Positions 46,701-60,129 of a stretch of DNA of 64,000 nt are shown here, in pieces. Every line of letters starts with the position of its first letter. The stretch's first letter is position 1. The translations under genes and the position numbers were made by a program. Under the pieces are notes generated by a model. The model was not told where the DNA came from. It did not search any database and saw only the letters and a program-made list of their open reading frames with translations. This DNA is from Ascarosepion bandense (taxonomy: Eukaryota > Mollusca > Cephalopoda > Sepiida > Sepiidae). The stretch is taken from positions 1,904,501 to 1,968,500 of the forward strand of contig JBBBDQ010001935.1 in NCBI GenBank assembly GCA_037127315.1, given 5' to 3'.

Positions 46701-49700
46701 CTATTGTGCAACACCACAAGTTTCCAAAAAGGAATGGTCTTTCTAATACCTACTAGTTCCATTTGCATGAAACCATTTTTTTTTTTGTGATTCTATTGTG
46801 CAACACCACAAGTTTAAAAAAGGAATGGTCTTTTCTAATACCTACTAGTTCCATTTGCATGAAACCATTTTTTTGTGATTCATTGTGCAACACCACAAGT
46901 TTCAAAAAGGAATGGTCTTTTTTCTATTAATTACTAGTCTGTCTTCCATGAAACCATTTTTTTTTTGTGATTCTATTGTGCAACACCACAAGTTTCAAAA
47001 AGGAATTGTCTTTTCTAATACCTACTAGTTCCATTTGCATGAAACCATTTTTTTTGTGATTCTATTGTGCAACACCACAAGTTTCAAAAGGAATGGTCTT
47101 TTCCAATACCTACTAGTTCCATTTGCATAAAACCATTTTTTTTTGTGATTCTATTGTGCAACACCACAAGTTTCAAAAAAGGAATGGTCTTTTCTACTAC
47201 CTACTAGTTCCATTTGCATGAAACCATTTTTGTGATTCTATTGTGCAACACCACAAGTTTCAAAAAGGAATGGTCTTTTCTAATACCTAGTAGTTCCATT
47301 TGCATGAAACCATTTTTTTGTGATTCTATTGTGCAACACCACAAGTTTCAAAAAAGGAATGGTCTTTTCTAATACCTACTAGTTCCATTTGCATGAAACC
47401 ATTTTTTTTTGTGATTCTATTGTGCAACACCACAAGTTTCAAAAAGGAATGGTCTTTTCTATCACCTACTAGTTCCATTTGCATGAAACCATTGTTTTTT
47501 TGTGATTCTATTGTGCAACACCACAAGTTTCAAAAAGGAATGGTCTTTTCTAATACCTACTAGTTCCATTTGCATGAAACCATTTTTTTTTTTTTGTGAT
47601 TCTATTGTGCAACACCACAAGTTTCAAAAAGGAATGGTCTTTCTAATACCTACTAGTTCCATTTGCATGAAACCATTTTTTGTGATTCTATTGTGCAACA
47701 CCACAAGTTTCAAAAGGGAATGGTCTTTTCTATCACCTACTAGTTCCATTTGCATGAAACCATTTTTTTTTGTGATTCTATTGTGCAACACCACAAGTTT
47801 CAAAAAGGAATGGTCTTTTCTAATACCTACTAGTTCCATTTGCATGAAACCTGCTTTTTTTGTGATTCTATTGTGCAACACCACAAGTTTCAAAAAGGAA
47901 TGGTCTTTTCTAATACCTACTAGTTCCATTTGCATGAAGCCATTTTTTTTGTGATTCTATTGTGCAACACCACAAGTTTCAAAAAGGAATGGTCTTTTCT
48001 AATACATACTAGTTCCATTTGCATGAAACCATTTTTTTGTGATTCTATTGTGCAACACCACAAGTTTCAAAAAGGAATGGTCTTTTCTAATACCTACTAG
48101 TTCCATTTGCATGAAAACCATTTTTTTTGTGATTCTATTGTGCAACACCACAAGTTTCAAAAAGGAATGGTCTTTTCTAATACCTACTAGTTCCATTTGC
48201 ATGAAACCATTTTTTTGTGATTCTATTGTGCAACACCACAAGTTTAAAAAAGGAATGGTCTTTTCTAATACCTACTAGTTCCATTTGCATGAAACCATTT
48301 TTTTTTGTGATTCTATTGTGCAACACCACAAGTTTCAAAAAGGAATGGTCTTTTCTAATAACTACTAGTTCCATTTCCATGAAACCATTTTTTTTTGTGA
48401 TTCTATTGTGCAACACCACAAGTTTCAAAAAGGAATTGTCTTTTCTAATACCTACTAGTTCCATTTGCATGAAGCCATTTTTTTGTGATTCTATTGTGCA
48501 ACACCACAAGTTTCAAAAAGGAATATTGTTTTCTAATACATACTAGTTCCATTTGCATGAAACCATTTTTTTTTTTTTTGTGATTCTATTGTGCAACACC
48601 ACAAGTTTCCAAAAGGAATGGTCTTTTCTAATACCTACTAGTTCCATTTGCATGAAACCATTTTTTTTGTGATTCTATTGTGCAACACCACAAGTTTCAA
48701 AAAGGAATGGTCTTTTCTAATACCTACTAGTTCCATTTGCATGAAACCATTTTTTTTTGTGATTCTATTGTGCAACACCACAAGTTTCAAAAAGGAATGG
48801 TCTTTTCTAATACCTACTAGTTCCATTTGCATGAAACCATTTTTTTCTGTGATTCTATTGTGCAACACCACAAGTTTCAAAAAGGAATTGTCTTTTCTAA
48901 TACCTACTAGTTCCATTTGCATGAAACCATTTTTTTGTGATTCTATTGTGCAACACCACAAGTTTCAAAAAGGAATGGTCTTTCTAATACTCACGAAGTC
49001 TCATTTCAAAGGAAACCATTTTTTGTGATTCTATTGTGCAACACCACAAGTTTCAAAAGGAATGGTCTTTTCTAATACATACTAGTTCCATTTGCATGAA
49101 ACCATTTTTTTGTGATTCTATTGTGCAACACCACAAGTTTCAAAAAGGAATGGTCTTTTCTAATACCTACTAGTTCCATTTGCATAAAAAACCATTTTTT
49201 TTTTGTGATTCTATTGTGCAACACCACAAGTTTCAAAAAGGAATGGTCTTTTCTAATACCTACTAGTTCCATTTGCATGAAACCATTTTTTTGCATCTCT
49301 ATTGTGCAACACCACAAGTTTCAAAAAGGAATGGTCTTTTCTAATACCTAGTAGTTCCATTTGCATGAAACCATTTTTTTTGTGATTCTATTGTGCAACA
49401 CCACAAGTTTCAAAAAGGAATGGTCTTTTCTACCTACTAGTTCCATTTGCATGAAACCATTTTGTGATTCTATTGTGCAACACCACAAGTTTAAAAAAGG
49501 AATGGTCTTTTCTAATACCTACTAGTTCCATTTGCATGAAACCATTGTTTTTTTGTGATTCTATTGTGCAACACCACAAGTTTCAAAAGGAATGGTCTTT
49601 TCTAATACCTACTAGTTCCATTTGCATAAAACCATTTTTTTTTAGATTCTATTGTGCAACACCACAAGTTTCAAAAAAGGAATGGTCTTTTCTAATACCT

Positions 49701-52700
49701 ACTAGTTCCATTTGCATGAAACCATTTTTTTTTGGTGACTCCATTGTGCAACACCACAAGTTTCAAAAAGGAATGGTCTTTTCTAATACCTACTAGTTCC
49801 ATTTGCATGAAACCATTTTTTTTTGTGATTCTATTGTGCAACACCACAAGTTTCAAAAGGAATGGTCTTTTCTAATACCTACTAGTTCCATTTGCATGAA
49901 ACCATTTTTTTTTTTTGTGATTCTATTGTGCAACACCACAAGTTTCCAAAAAGGAATGGTCTTTTCTAATACCTACTAGTTCCATTTGCATGAAGCCATT
50001 TTTTTGTGATTCTATTGTGCAACACCACAAGTTTAAAAAAGGAATGGTCTTTTCTAATACCTAGTAGTTCCATTTGCATGAAACCATTTTTTTTTGTGAT
50101 TCTATTGTGCAACACCACAAGTTTCAAAAAGGAATGGTCTTTTCTAATACCTACTAGTTCCATTTGCATGAAACCATTTTTTTTGTATCTGTATTGTGCA
50201 ACACCACAAGTTTAAAAAAAAGGAATGGTCTTTTCTAATACATACTAGTTCCATTTGCATGAAACCATTTCTTTTGTGACTCATTGTGCAACACCACAAG
50301 TTTCCAAAAAGGAATGGTCTTTTCTAATACCTACTAGTTCCATTTGCATGAAACCATTTTTTTTTTGTGATTCTATTGTGCAACACCACAAGTTTCAAAA
50401 AGGAATGGTCTTTCTAATACATACTAGTTCCATTTGCATGAAACCATTTTTTGTGATTCTATTGTGCAACACCACAAGTTTCAAAAAGGAATGGTCTTTT
50501 CTAATACCTACTAGTTCCATTTGCATGAAACCATTTTTTTTTGTGATTCTATTGTGCAACACCACAAGTTTAAAAAAGGAATGGTCTTTTCTAATACCTA
50601 CTAGTTCCATTTGCATGAAACCATTTTTTTGTGATTCTATTGTGCAACACCACAAGTTTCAAAAAGGAATGGTCTTTTCTAATAACTACTAGTTCCATTT
50701 CCATGAAACCATTTTTTTTTGTGATTCTATTGTGCAACACCACAAGTTTCAAAAAGGAATTGTCTTTTCTAATACCTACTAGTTCCATTTGCATGAAACC
50801 ATTTTTTTTGTGATTCTATTGTGCAACACTACAAGTTTCCAAAAAGGAATGGTCTTTCTAATACCTACTAGTTCCATTTGCATAAAACCATTTTTTTTTG
50901 TGATTCTATTGTGCAACACCACAAGTTTCAAAAAGGAATGGTCTTTTCTAATACCTACTAGTTCCATTTGCATGAAACCATTTTTTTTTGTGATTCTATT
51001 GTGCAACACCACAAGTTTCAAAAAGGAATGGTCTTTTCTAATACCTAGTAGTTCCATTTGCATGAAACCATTTTTTTTTGTGATTCTATTGTGCAACACC
51101 ACAAGTTTCAAAAAGGAATGGTCTTTTCTAATACCTACTAGTTCCATTTGCATGAAACCATTTTTTTTTGTGATTCTATTGTGCAACACCACAAGTTTCA
51201 AAAAGGAATGGTCTTTTCTAATACCTACTAGTTCCATTTGCATGAAACCATTGTTTTTTTGTGATTCTATTGTGCAACACCACAAGTTTCAAAAAGGAAT
51301 GGTCTTTTCTAATACCTACTAGTTCCATTTGCATGAAACCATTTTTTTTTTTTTTGTGATTCTATTGTGCAACACCACAAGTTTCAAAAAGGAATGGTCT
51401 TTTCTAATACCTACTAGTTCCATTTGCATGAAACCATTTTTTTTTGTGATTCTATTGTGCAACACCACAAGTTTCAAAAAGGAATGGTCTTTTCTAATAC
51501 CTACTAGTTCCATTTGCATGAAACCATTTTTTTTTTGTGATTCTATTGTGCAACACCACAAGTTTCAAAAAGGAATGGTCTTTTCTAATACCTACTAGTT
51601 CCATTTGCATGAAACCATTTTTTTTTGTGATTCTATTGTGCAACACCACAAGTTTCAAAAAGGAATGGTCTTTTCTAATACCTACTAGTTCCATTTGCAT
51701 GAAGCCATTTTTTTTGTGATTCTATTGTGCAACACCACAAGTTTCAAAAAGGAATGGTCTTTTCTAATACATACTAGTTCCATTTGCATGAAACCATTTT
51801 TTTTTGTGATTCTATTGTGCAACACCACAAGTTTCAAAAAGGAATGGTCTTTTCTAATACCTACTAGTTCCATTTGCATGAAACCATTTTTTTTTGTGAT
51901 TCTATTGTGCAACACCACAAGTTTCAAAAAGGAATGGTCTTTTCTAATACCTACTAGTTCCATTTGCATGAAACCATTTTTTTTTGTGATTCTATTGTGC
52001 AACACCACAAGTTTAAAAAAGGAATGGTCTTTTCTAATACCTACTAGTTCCATTTGCATGAAACCATTTTTTTTTGTGATTCTATTGTGCAACACCACAA
52101 GTTTCAAAAAGGAATGGTCTTTTCTAATAACTACTAGTTCCATTTCCATGAAACCATTTTTTTTTGTGATTCTATTGTGCAACACCACAAGTTTCAAAAA
52201 GGAATTGTCTTTTCTAATACCTACTAGTTCCATTTGCATGAAACCATTTTTTTTGTGATTCTATTGTGCAACACCACAAGTTTAAAAAAGGAATGGTCTT
52301 TTCTAATACCTACTAGTTCCATTTGCATGAAACCATTTTTTTTTTGTGATTCTATTGTGCAACACCACAAGTTTCAAAAAGGAATGGTCTTTTCTAATAA
52401 CTACTAGTTCCATTTCCATGAAACCATTTTTTTTTTGTGATTCTATTGTGCAACACCACAAGTTTCAAAAAGGAATTGTCTTTTCTAATACCTACTAGTT
52501 CCATTTGCATGAAACCATTTTTTTTGTGATTCTATTGTGCAACACCACAAGTTTCAAAAAGGAATGGTCTTTTCTAATACCTACTAGTTCCATTTGCATA
52601 AAACCATTTTTTTTTGTGATTCTATTGTGCAACACCACAAGTTTCAAAAAGGAATGGTCTTTTCTAATACCTACTAGTTCCATTTGCATGAAACCATTTT

Positions 52701-55700
52701 TTTTGTGATTCTATTGTGCAACACCACAAGTTTCAAAAAGGAATGGTCTTTTCCTAATACCTAGTAGTTCCATTTGAAACCATTTTTTTTTGTGATTCTA
52801 TTGTGCAACACCACAAGTTTCAAAAAGGAATGGTCTTTTCTAATACCTACTAGTTCCATTTGCATGAAACCATTTTTTTTTGTGATTCTATTGTGCAACA
52901 CCACAAGTTTCAAAAAGGAATGGTCTTTTCCTTACCTACTAGTTCCATTTGCATGAAACCATTGTTTTTTTGTGATTCTATTGTGCAACACCACAAGTTT
53001 CAAAAAGGAATGGTCTTTTCTAATACCTACTAGTTCCATTTGCATGAAACCATTTTTTTTTTTTTTTTTTTTTTGTGATTCTATTGTGCAACACACAAGT
53101 TTCAAAAAGGAATGGTCTTTTCTAATACCTACTAGTTCCATTTGCATGAAACCATTTTTTTTTGTGATTCTGTTATTGCAACACCACAAGTTTCAAAAAG
53201 GAATGGTCTTTTCCTAATACCTACTAGTTCCATTTGCATGAAACCATTTTTTTTGTGATTCTATTGTGCAACACCACAAGTTTCAAAAAATGGTCTTTTC
53301 TAATACCTACTAGTTCCATTTGCATGAAACCATTTTTTTTTGTGATTCTATTGTGCAACACCACAGGATTTCAAAAAGGAATGGTCTTTTTCTAATACTT
53401 ATACTAGTTCCATTTTGCATGAAGCCATTTTTTTTGTGATTCTATTGTGCAACACCACAAGTTTCAAAAAAAGGAATGGTCTTTTCCTAACTCTACTAGT
53501 TCCATTTGCATGAAACCATTTTTTGTGATTCTATTGTGCAACACCACAAGTTTCAAAGATGGTCTTTTCTAATACCTACTAGTTCCATTTGCATGAAACC
53601 ATTTTTTTTTGTGATTCTATTGTGCAACACCACAAGTTTTCAAAAGGAATGGTCTTTTCTAATACCTACTAGTTCCATTTGCATACAGAAACCATTTTTT
53701 TTGTGATTCTATTGTGCAACACCACAAGTTTAAAAAAAGGAATGGTCTTTCTAATACCTACTAGTTCCATTTGCATGAAACCATTTTTTTTTGTGGATTC
53801 TATTGTGCAACACCACAAGTTTCAAGGAATGGTCTTTTCTAATAACTACTAGTTCATTTCCATGAAACCATTTTTTTTTGTGATTCTATTGTGCAACACC
53901 ACAAGTTTCAAAAAGGAATTGTCTTTTCTAATACCTACTAGTTCCATTTGCATGAAACCATTTTTTTTGTGATTATTGTGCAACTACAAGTTTCAAAAAG
54001 GAATGGTCTTTTCCTAATACCTACTAGTTCCATTTGCATAAAATCATTTTTTTGTGATTCTATTGTGCAACACACAAGTTTCAAAAAGGAATGGTCTTTT
54101 CTAATACCTACTAGTTCCATTTGCATGAAACCATTTTTTTTTTGTGATTCTATTGTGCAACACCACAAGTTTCAAAAAGGAATGGTCTTTTCTAATACCT
54201 AGTAGTTCCATTTGCATGAAACCATTTTTTGTGATTCTATTGTACAGCACACAAGTTTCAAAAAGGAATGGTCTTTTCTATACCTACTAGTTCCATTTGC
54301 ATGAAACCATTTTTTTTGTGATTCTATTGTACAACACCACAAGTTTCAAAAAGGAATGGTCTTTTCTAATACCTACTAGTTCCATTTGCATGAAACCATT
54401 GTTTTTTTGTGATTCTATTGTGCAACACCACAAGTTTCAAAAAGGAATGGTCTTTTCTAATACCTACTAGTTCCATTTGCATGAAACCATTTTTTTTTTG
54501 TGATTCTATTGTGCAACACCACAAGTTTCAAAAAGGAATGGTCTTTTCTAATACCTACTAGTTTCATTGCATGAAACCATTTTTTTGTGATTCTATTGTG
54601 CAACACCACAAGTTTCAAAAAGGAATGGTCTTTTCTAATACCTACTAGTTCCATTTGCATGAAACCATTTTTTTTTTTGCTTGATTCTATTGTACAGCAC
54701 CACAAGTTTCAAAAAGGAATGGTCTTTTCTAATACCTACTAGTTCCATTTGCATGAAACCATTTTTTATTGTGATTCTATTGTGCAACACCACAAGTTTC
54801 AAAAAGGAATGGTCTTTTCTAATACCTACTAGTTCCATTTGCATGAAGCCATTTTTTTTTGTGATTCTATTGTGCAACACCACAAGTTTCAAAAAGGAAT
54901 GGTCTTTTCTAATACCTACTAGTTCCATTTGCATGAAACCATTTTTTTTGTGATTCTATTGTACAACACCACAAGTTTCAAAAAGGAATGGTCTTTTCCT
55001 GCTTAATACCTACTAGTTCCATTTGCATGAAACCATTTTTTTTTGTGATTCTATTGTGCAACACCACAAGTTTCAAAAAGGAATGGTCTTTTCTAATACA
55101 TACTAGTTCCATTTGCATGAAACCATTTTTTTTTGTGATTCTATTGTGCAACACCACAAGTTTTCAAAAAGGAATGGTCTTTTCTAATACCTACTAGTTC
55201 CATTTGCATGAAACCATTTTTTTTTGTGATTCTATTGTGCAACACCACAAGTTTCAAAAAGGAATGGTCTTTTCTAATACCTACTAGTTCCATTTACATG
55301 GAAACCATTTTTTTTGTGATTCTATTGTGCAACACCACAAGTTTCAAAAAGGAATGGTCTTTCTAATAACTACTAGTTCCATTTCCATGAAACCATTTTT
55401 TTTTGTGATTCTATTTTAACACCACAAGTTTCAAGAATTGTCTTTTCTACAATACCTACTAGTTCCATTTGCATAGTAATTTTTGTGATTCTATTGTGCA
55501 ACCACCACAAGTTTCAAAAAGGAATGGTCTTTTCTAATACCTACTAGTTCCATTTGCATAAAACCATTTTTTTTTTGTGATTCTATTGTGCAACACCACA
55601 AGTTTCAAAAAGGAATGGTCTTTTCTAATACCTACTAGTTCCATTTGCATGAAACCATTTTTTTTTGTGATTCTATTGTGCAACACCACAAGTTTCAAAA

Positions 55701-58052
55701 AGGAATGGTCTTTTCTAATACCTACTAGTTCCATTTGCATGAAACCATTTTTTTTTGTGATTCTATTGTGCAACACCACAAGTTTCAAAAAGGAATGGTC
55801 TTTTCTAATACCTACTAGTTCCATTTGCAAACCATTTTTTTTGTGATTCTATTGTGCAACACCACAAGTTTCCAAGGAATGGTCTTTTCTAATACCTACT
55901 AGTTCCATTTGCATGAAACCATTTTTTTTTTGTGATTCTATTGTGCAACACCACAAGTTTCAAAAAGGATGGTCTTTTCTAATACCTACTAGTTCCATTT
56001 GCATGAAACCATTTTGTAGTTCTATTGTGCAACACCACAAGTTTCAAAAAGGAATGGTCTTTTCTAATACCTACTAGTTCCATTTGCATGAAACCATTTT
56101 TTTTTGTGATTCTATTGTGCAACACCACAAGTTTAAAGATAGTCTTTTCTAATACCTACTAGTTCCATTTGCATGAAACCAATTTTTTTTGTGATTCTAT
56201 TGTGCAACACACAAGTTTCAAAAAGGAATGGTCTTTCTAATACCTACTAGTTCCATTTGCATGAAACCATTGTTTTTTTTGTGATTCTATCGTGCAACAC
56301 CACAAGTTTCAAAGGAATGGTCTTTTCTAATACCTACTGGTTTTCCATTTGCATGAAACCATTTTTTGTGATTCTATTGTGCAACACCACAAGTTTCAAA
56401 AAGGAATGGTCTTTTCTAATACCTACTAGTTCCATTTGCATGAAACCATTTTTTTTTGTGATTCTATTGTGCAACACCACAAGTTTCAAAAAGGAATGGT
56501 CTTTTCTAATACCTACTAGTTCCATTTGCATGAAACCATTTTTTTGTGATTCTATTGTACAACACCACAAGTTTCAAAAAAAGGAATGGTCTTTTCTATT
56601 TCTAGTTTCATTTGCATGAAACCATTTTTTTTTGTGATTCTATTGTGCAACACCACAAGTTTAAAAAGGAATGGTCTTTTCTAATACCTACTAGTTCCAT
56701 TTGCATGAAACCATTGTTTTTGTGATTCTATTGTGCAACACCACAAGTTTCAAAAGGGAATGGTCTTTTCTAATACCTACTAGTTCCATTTGCATGAAAC
56801 CATTTTTTTTGTGATTCTATTGTGCAACACCACAAGTTTCAAAAGGGAATGGTCTTTTCTAATACCTACTAGTTCCATTTGCATGAAACCATTTTTTGTG
56901 ATTCTATTGTACAGCAACACCACAGAAGTTTCAAGGAATGGTCTTTTCTAATACCTACTAGTTCCATTTGCATGAAACCATTTTTTTTTGTGATTCTATT
57001 GTGCAACACCACAAGTTTAAAAAAGGAATGGTCTTTTCTAATACCTACTAGTTCCATTTTACCTGAAACCATTTTTTTGTGATTCTATTGTGCAATACCA
57101 CAAGTTTCAAAAAGGAATGGTCTTTTCTAATACCTACTAGTTCCATTTGCATGAAACCATTTTTTTTTGTGATTCTATTGTGCAACACCACAAGTTTCAA
57201 AAAGGAATGGTCTTTTCTAATACCTACTAGTTCCATTTGCATGAAACCATTTTTTTTTTGTGATTCTATTGTGCAACACCACAAGTTTCAAAAAGGAATG
57301 GTCTTTTTCTAATACCTACTAGTTCCATTTGCATGAAACCATTTTTTTTTGTGATTCTGATGTGCAACACCACAAGTTTCAAAAAGGAATGGTCTTTTCT
57401 AATACCTACTAGTTCCATTTGCATGAAACCATTTTCTTTTGTGGATTGTGTGTGCAACACCACAGTTTCAAAAAAAAGGAATGGTCTTTTCTAATACCTA
57501 CTAGTTCTATTTGCATGAAACCATTTTTTGTGATTCTATTGTGCAACACCACAAGTTTCAAAAAGGAATGGTCTTTTCTAATACCTACTAGTTCCATTTG
57601 CATGAAACCATTTTTTTTGTGATTCTATTGTGCAACACCACAAGTTTCAAAAAGGAATGGTCTTTTCTAATACCTACTAGTTCCATTTGCATGAAACCAT
57701 TTTTTTTTGTGATTCTATTGTACAGCACACAAGTTTCAAAAAGGAATAGTACTTCTAATACCTACTAGTTCCATTTGCATGAAACCATTTTCTTTTTGTG
57801 ATTCTATTGTGCAACACCACAAGTTTCAAAAAGGAATGGTCTTTTCTAATACCTACTAGTTCTATTTGCATGAAACCATTTTTTTTGTGATTCTATTGTG
57901 CAACACCACAAGTTTCAAAAGATGGTCTTTTCCTAATACCTACTAGTTCCATTTGCATGAAACCATTTTTTTTTGTGATTCTATTGTTTAACACAACAAG
58001 TTTCAAAGATAGTCTTTCTAAGAATTACTAGTTCAATTTGCATTAAACCATT
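43730..58052 (+). repeat. 14.3-kb satellite, about 159 copies of a 90-bp monomer
   Basis: Monomer: a T-run of variable length, then gtgattctattgtgcaacac, a caagtttcaaaaaggaatgg block, and tacctactagttccatttgc followed by atgaaacca. Spacing is 90 bp with small variations, mostly in the T-run (about 4 to 20 T) and the A-run. Several frames stay open over many monomers because 90 is a multiple of three: plus-strand CNTTSFKKEWSFLIPTSS and minus-strand MQMELVGIRKDHSFLKLVV are repeated. These are a by-product of the period, since they exist on both strands at once and shift at each indel. Variants recur in groups, and units after about 52900 carry more indels. Ends with tttgcattaaaccattttaa. Confidence 0.97.
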
Positions 58053-58394
58053 TTAAATAAGTTAATCTGAGAAAGTGAATACATAAAGTTGACAGTGTAG
58101 GTATTTATGATTGATACGTGCACATCCATATGCAGGACATCGATATGAAGGTCTCAGCCTGACAAGACTATTTAAGAACATCTCTGTAGGTATTTTAAAT
58201 AATTAAGCTCTCAAAATTATTTTTACTTGTCATATTCTTCAAAGACTTTAATCTCTAATATTTAAATCAGAAGTGAAAAAGAAAAATAATCCACTTTCTT
58301 CTAGCAAGTGTGCATGTTAGGTCACTTTATGTTCTTTTTAGATATAATTAAATGCTATAAGTTCTGATCTGTCATTTGATGAATCCTAATAAAT
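58053..58394. other. Non-coding DNA after the satellite
   Basis: AT-rich; nothing recognisable. Confidence 0.5.
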
Positions 58395-58615
58395 GAAGTA
58401 AGTATTTGTTACCCTTTAAAATGGATGTGGGGATAGTGCAACATTTATTAGCACAAAAAAAAGGGAAATCAGCAAGTCCAGTTCAATTCCCACTCAATTC
58501 TGTTTTGCTCTCTTCAGACAAATGATCTTAGGAAAAAGCATGAATCTACCTCACCCCCAGCTATGTGTTAAATAACAGAGAAACTGGGCTCTTTAGCCTT
58601 TGATGACAACCAACA
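58395..58615 (+). repeat. Degenerate SINE (family A)
   Basis: Blocks ccagttcaattcccactcaa, then tcttaggaaaaagcatgaat, cccccagctatgtgttaaat and actgggctctttagcct follow the family order with many changes. Confidence 0.65.
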
Positions 58616-58849
58616 AAAAAAATTCTGAATTCAAAACCAGCCTGAAAAGATTTTCTTTTTTTTTTTTTTGTTGTTTGTTTTTGTTTTTGCATATCAACCC
58701 AGCGGGTCATTTATTGCAACTAAATTTTATTTATTTATTGCTGGTAATACCTTTTTTCTTTCAACAATTTATTGTTGTTTTTATATAAGTTTTGTGTCTA
58801 GTAATACTTTTTTCTTTTCGAGTATCAAGATTCATTGAGGTTTGTTTTT

Positions 58850-59037
58850 TTAAGGCAGGGTTCCCAAGTCCTACCTTTGTTATTTAATCCATAACTGGAG
58901 TGAAGGGATGGATTAATACCTTTCCCAAGGGTACCAGTACTTAAGTGAATGCAGGGTATTCAACTGGAATTCGAACTCGGCTCACTGATTTCTCTTTTCG
59001 AGCCAATATCCACTGCACCACAACGAACATCTGTCAC
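58850..59037 (-). repeat. SINE (family A), 5' half
   Basis: Reverse complement of the family head and body: ggaattcgaactcggctcac (B box region), gagccaatatccactgcacc (A box region), and ttaatacctttcccaagggt. The tail half is missing; the head directly abuts the 5S-like segment. Confidence 0.8.
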
Positions 59038-59040
59038 TAA

Positions 59041-59105
59041 ACACTTACAGCACCTGGTATTCCCAAGCGGTCACCCATCTAAGTACTAACCAGGCACAAT
59101 GTTGG
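59041..59105 (-). pseudogene. 5S rRNA-like fragment (3' part)
   Basis: Minus strand reads CAACATTGTGCCTGGTTAGT, then ACTTAGATGGGTGACCGCTT and GGGAATACCAGGTGCTGTAA. This matches the 3' half of metazoan 5S rRNA, including the internal control region (GGGTGACCGC-TGGGAATACC). The 5' half is absent and there are several changes, so it is a pseudogene or part of a 5S-derived retroposon. Confidence 0.85.
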
Positions 59106-59270
59106 AAAAGATTTTCTGTCAAGCTATCTAGTCTTAGATGCACCACTGTTACTATGGCTGCAGTTCATGTAGGGTCCTTACAAATATATGGGTTTCTAGA
59201 CTTGGTGCATGACATAAAAAAAACAAAAAAACTATTATTTTACTTTATGGTTAAGGTCATAGCTTTGGGA
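59106..59270. other. Non-coding spacer
   Basis: No recognisable feature. Confidence 0.4.
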
Positions 59271-59832
59271 CTATTTTTTTTTTTTTAATCATTTCACCCC
59301 GAGCAAGGTGGAAATGCCACTGATGTGCAGGGGGCTACATAAATGTAAAAAGATTAATTAGAAAAGAGTGAAGAGTACAAACTAGTTAGAAAGGAACAAT
59401 AGAAAGCTGAGAAAGCAGGTGCAATGACAGATACATAGGTGGAGAGAAAGGGAAGGTTATACAGGGGTGGGGAGAGAGCTAGAGTCCAGTGGTTAGTAGA
59501 TGAGTATTGACTTTGCATTTAAATTTCTGGAGGTTGTAGCCATCAGGAAAGCAAGAATACGGGAGCGAGTTCCACAGGCGGGAAGTGCGAGAGAAGAAGC
59601 TGCAGGAGTAGAAGTTGTTGTCTGCATTTGGCTAACCTGACTGTGAATGGGTGGGACCCAGTTGCCAGTCTGGTTGCATGAGTAAACACCTGTTGAGGAG
59701 GCATCAGTGACTTAAGTTCGTCTGAGCAGAAGCCATGAAAGTATTTACAGAACAGGCCACATTTCGACAATGGGGAAGTGAAATTCCATTGACCTCTATT
59801 CCCTGAACTATTCATTAGAATCAAGAAAGTCA
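59271..59832 (-). pseudogene. Jockey/CR1-like LINE: RT C-terminus plus 3' tail (5'-truncated)
   Basis: Minus strand carries CGLFCKYFHGFCSDELKSLM, then PPQQVFTHATRLATGSHPFT. This C-terminal block follows the RT domain in many Jockey/CR1-like non-LTR elements (F-YFHG-CSDEL--L-PP, TR-A---HPF-V). The following LWN-LP part is frameshifted. Downstream is the 3' tail with ccccctgcacatcagtggca, then ccttgctcggggtgaaatga and poly(A), the same tail as at 31458 and 16174. The upstream RT and endonuclease are missing. Confidence 0.8.
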
Positions 59833-59867
59833 ATCTGTTGGTATCTGTTGACCCAATTTTTTGTTGC

Positions 59868-60035
59868 TATCCAAATGCCTAGATTCCAAACACTTAACAG
59901 CAACAACACATCTTTTAAATGAAACATGAAAAATGTTATTCTCTAAAGCAAATGTAGAAGCAAAACATAAGTTGAAACAACATTTATAGATTCTTTTCAG
60001 AAATATACAATGACAATAAAATAGATACATCCATT
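59868..60035 (+). repeat. Direct repeat copy 1 (partner 60545-60712), SINE-B-type 3' tail
   Basis: The sequence aacacatcttttaaatgaaa to ttctctaaagcaaatgtaga, then gttgaaacaacatttata and aatatacaatgacaataaaa. A third partial copy lies at 61808-61890 at the end of SINE B. The two copies flank the Tc1-like fragment. Confidence 0.75.
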
Positions 60036-60129
60036 ACATCGCAAAAAAACCCCCACATAGTATGAATTAAAAAGGTCCAAAACTTAATAAAACGAACTGT
60101 AGAACTGCCCCAGAACAGCCACCTACCAT

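Noticed and set aside
43883..57622. Many long ORFs with 30-residue repeats on both strands (up to 187 codons), as if a repeat-protein gene cluster
   Set aside because: They are products of a 90-bp tandem DNA repeat whose length is a multiple of three. Plus and minus frames are open together, frames break at every small indel, and no splice sites, start context or non-repeat domains exist.
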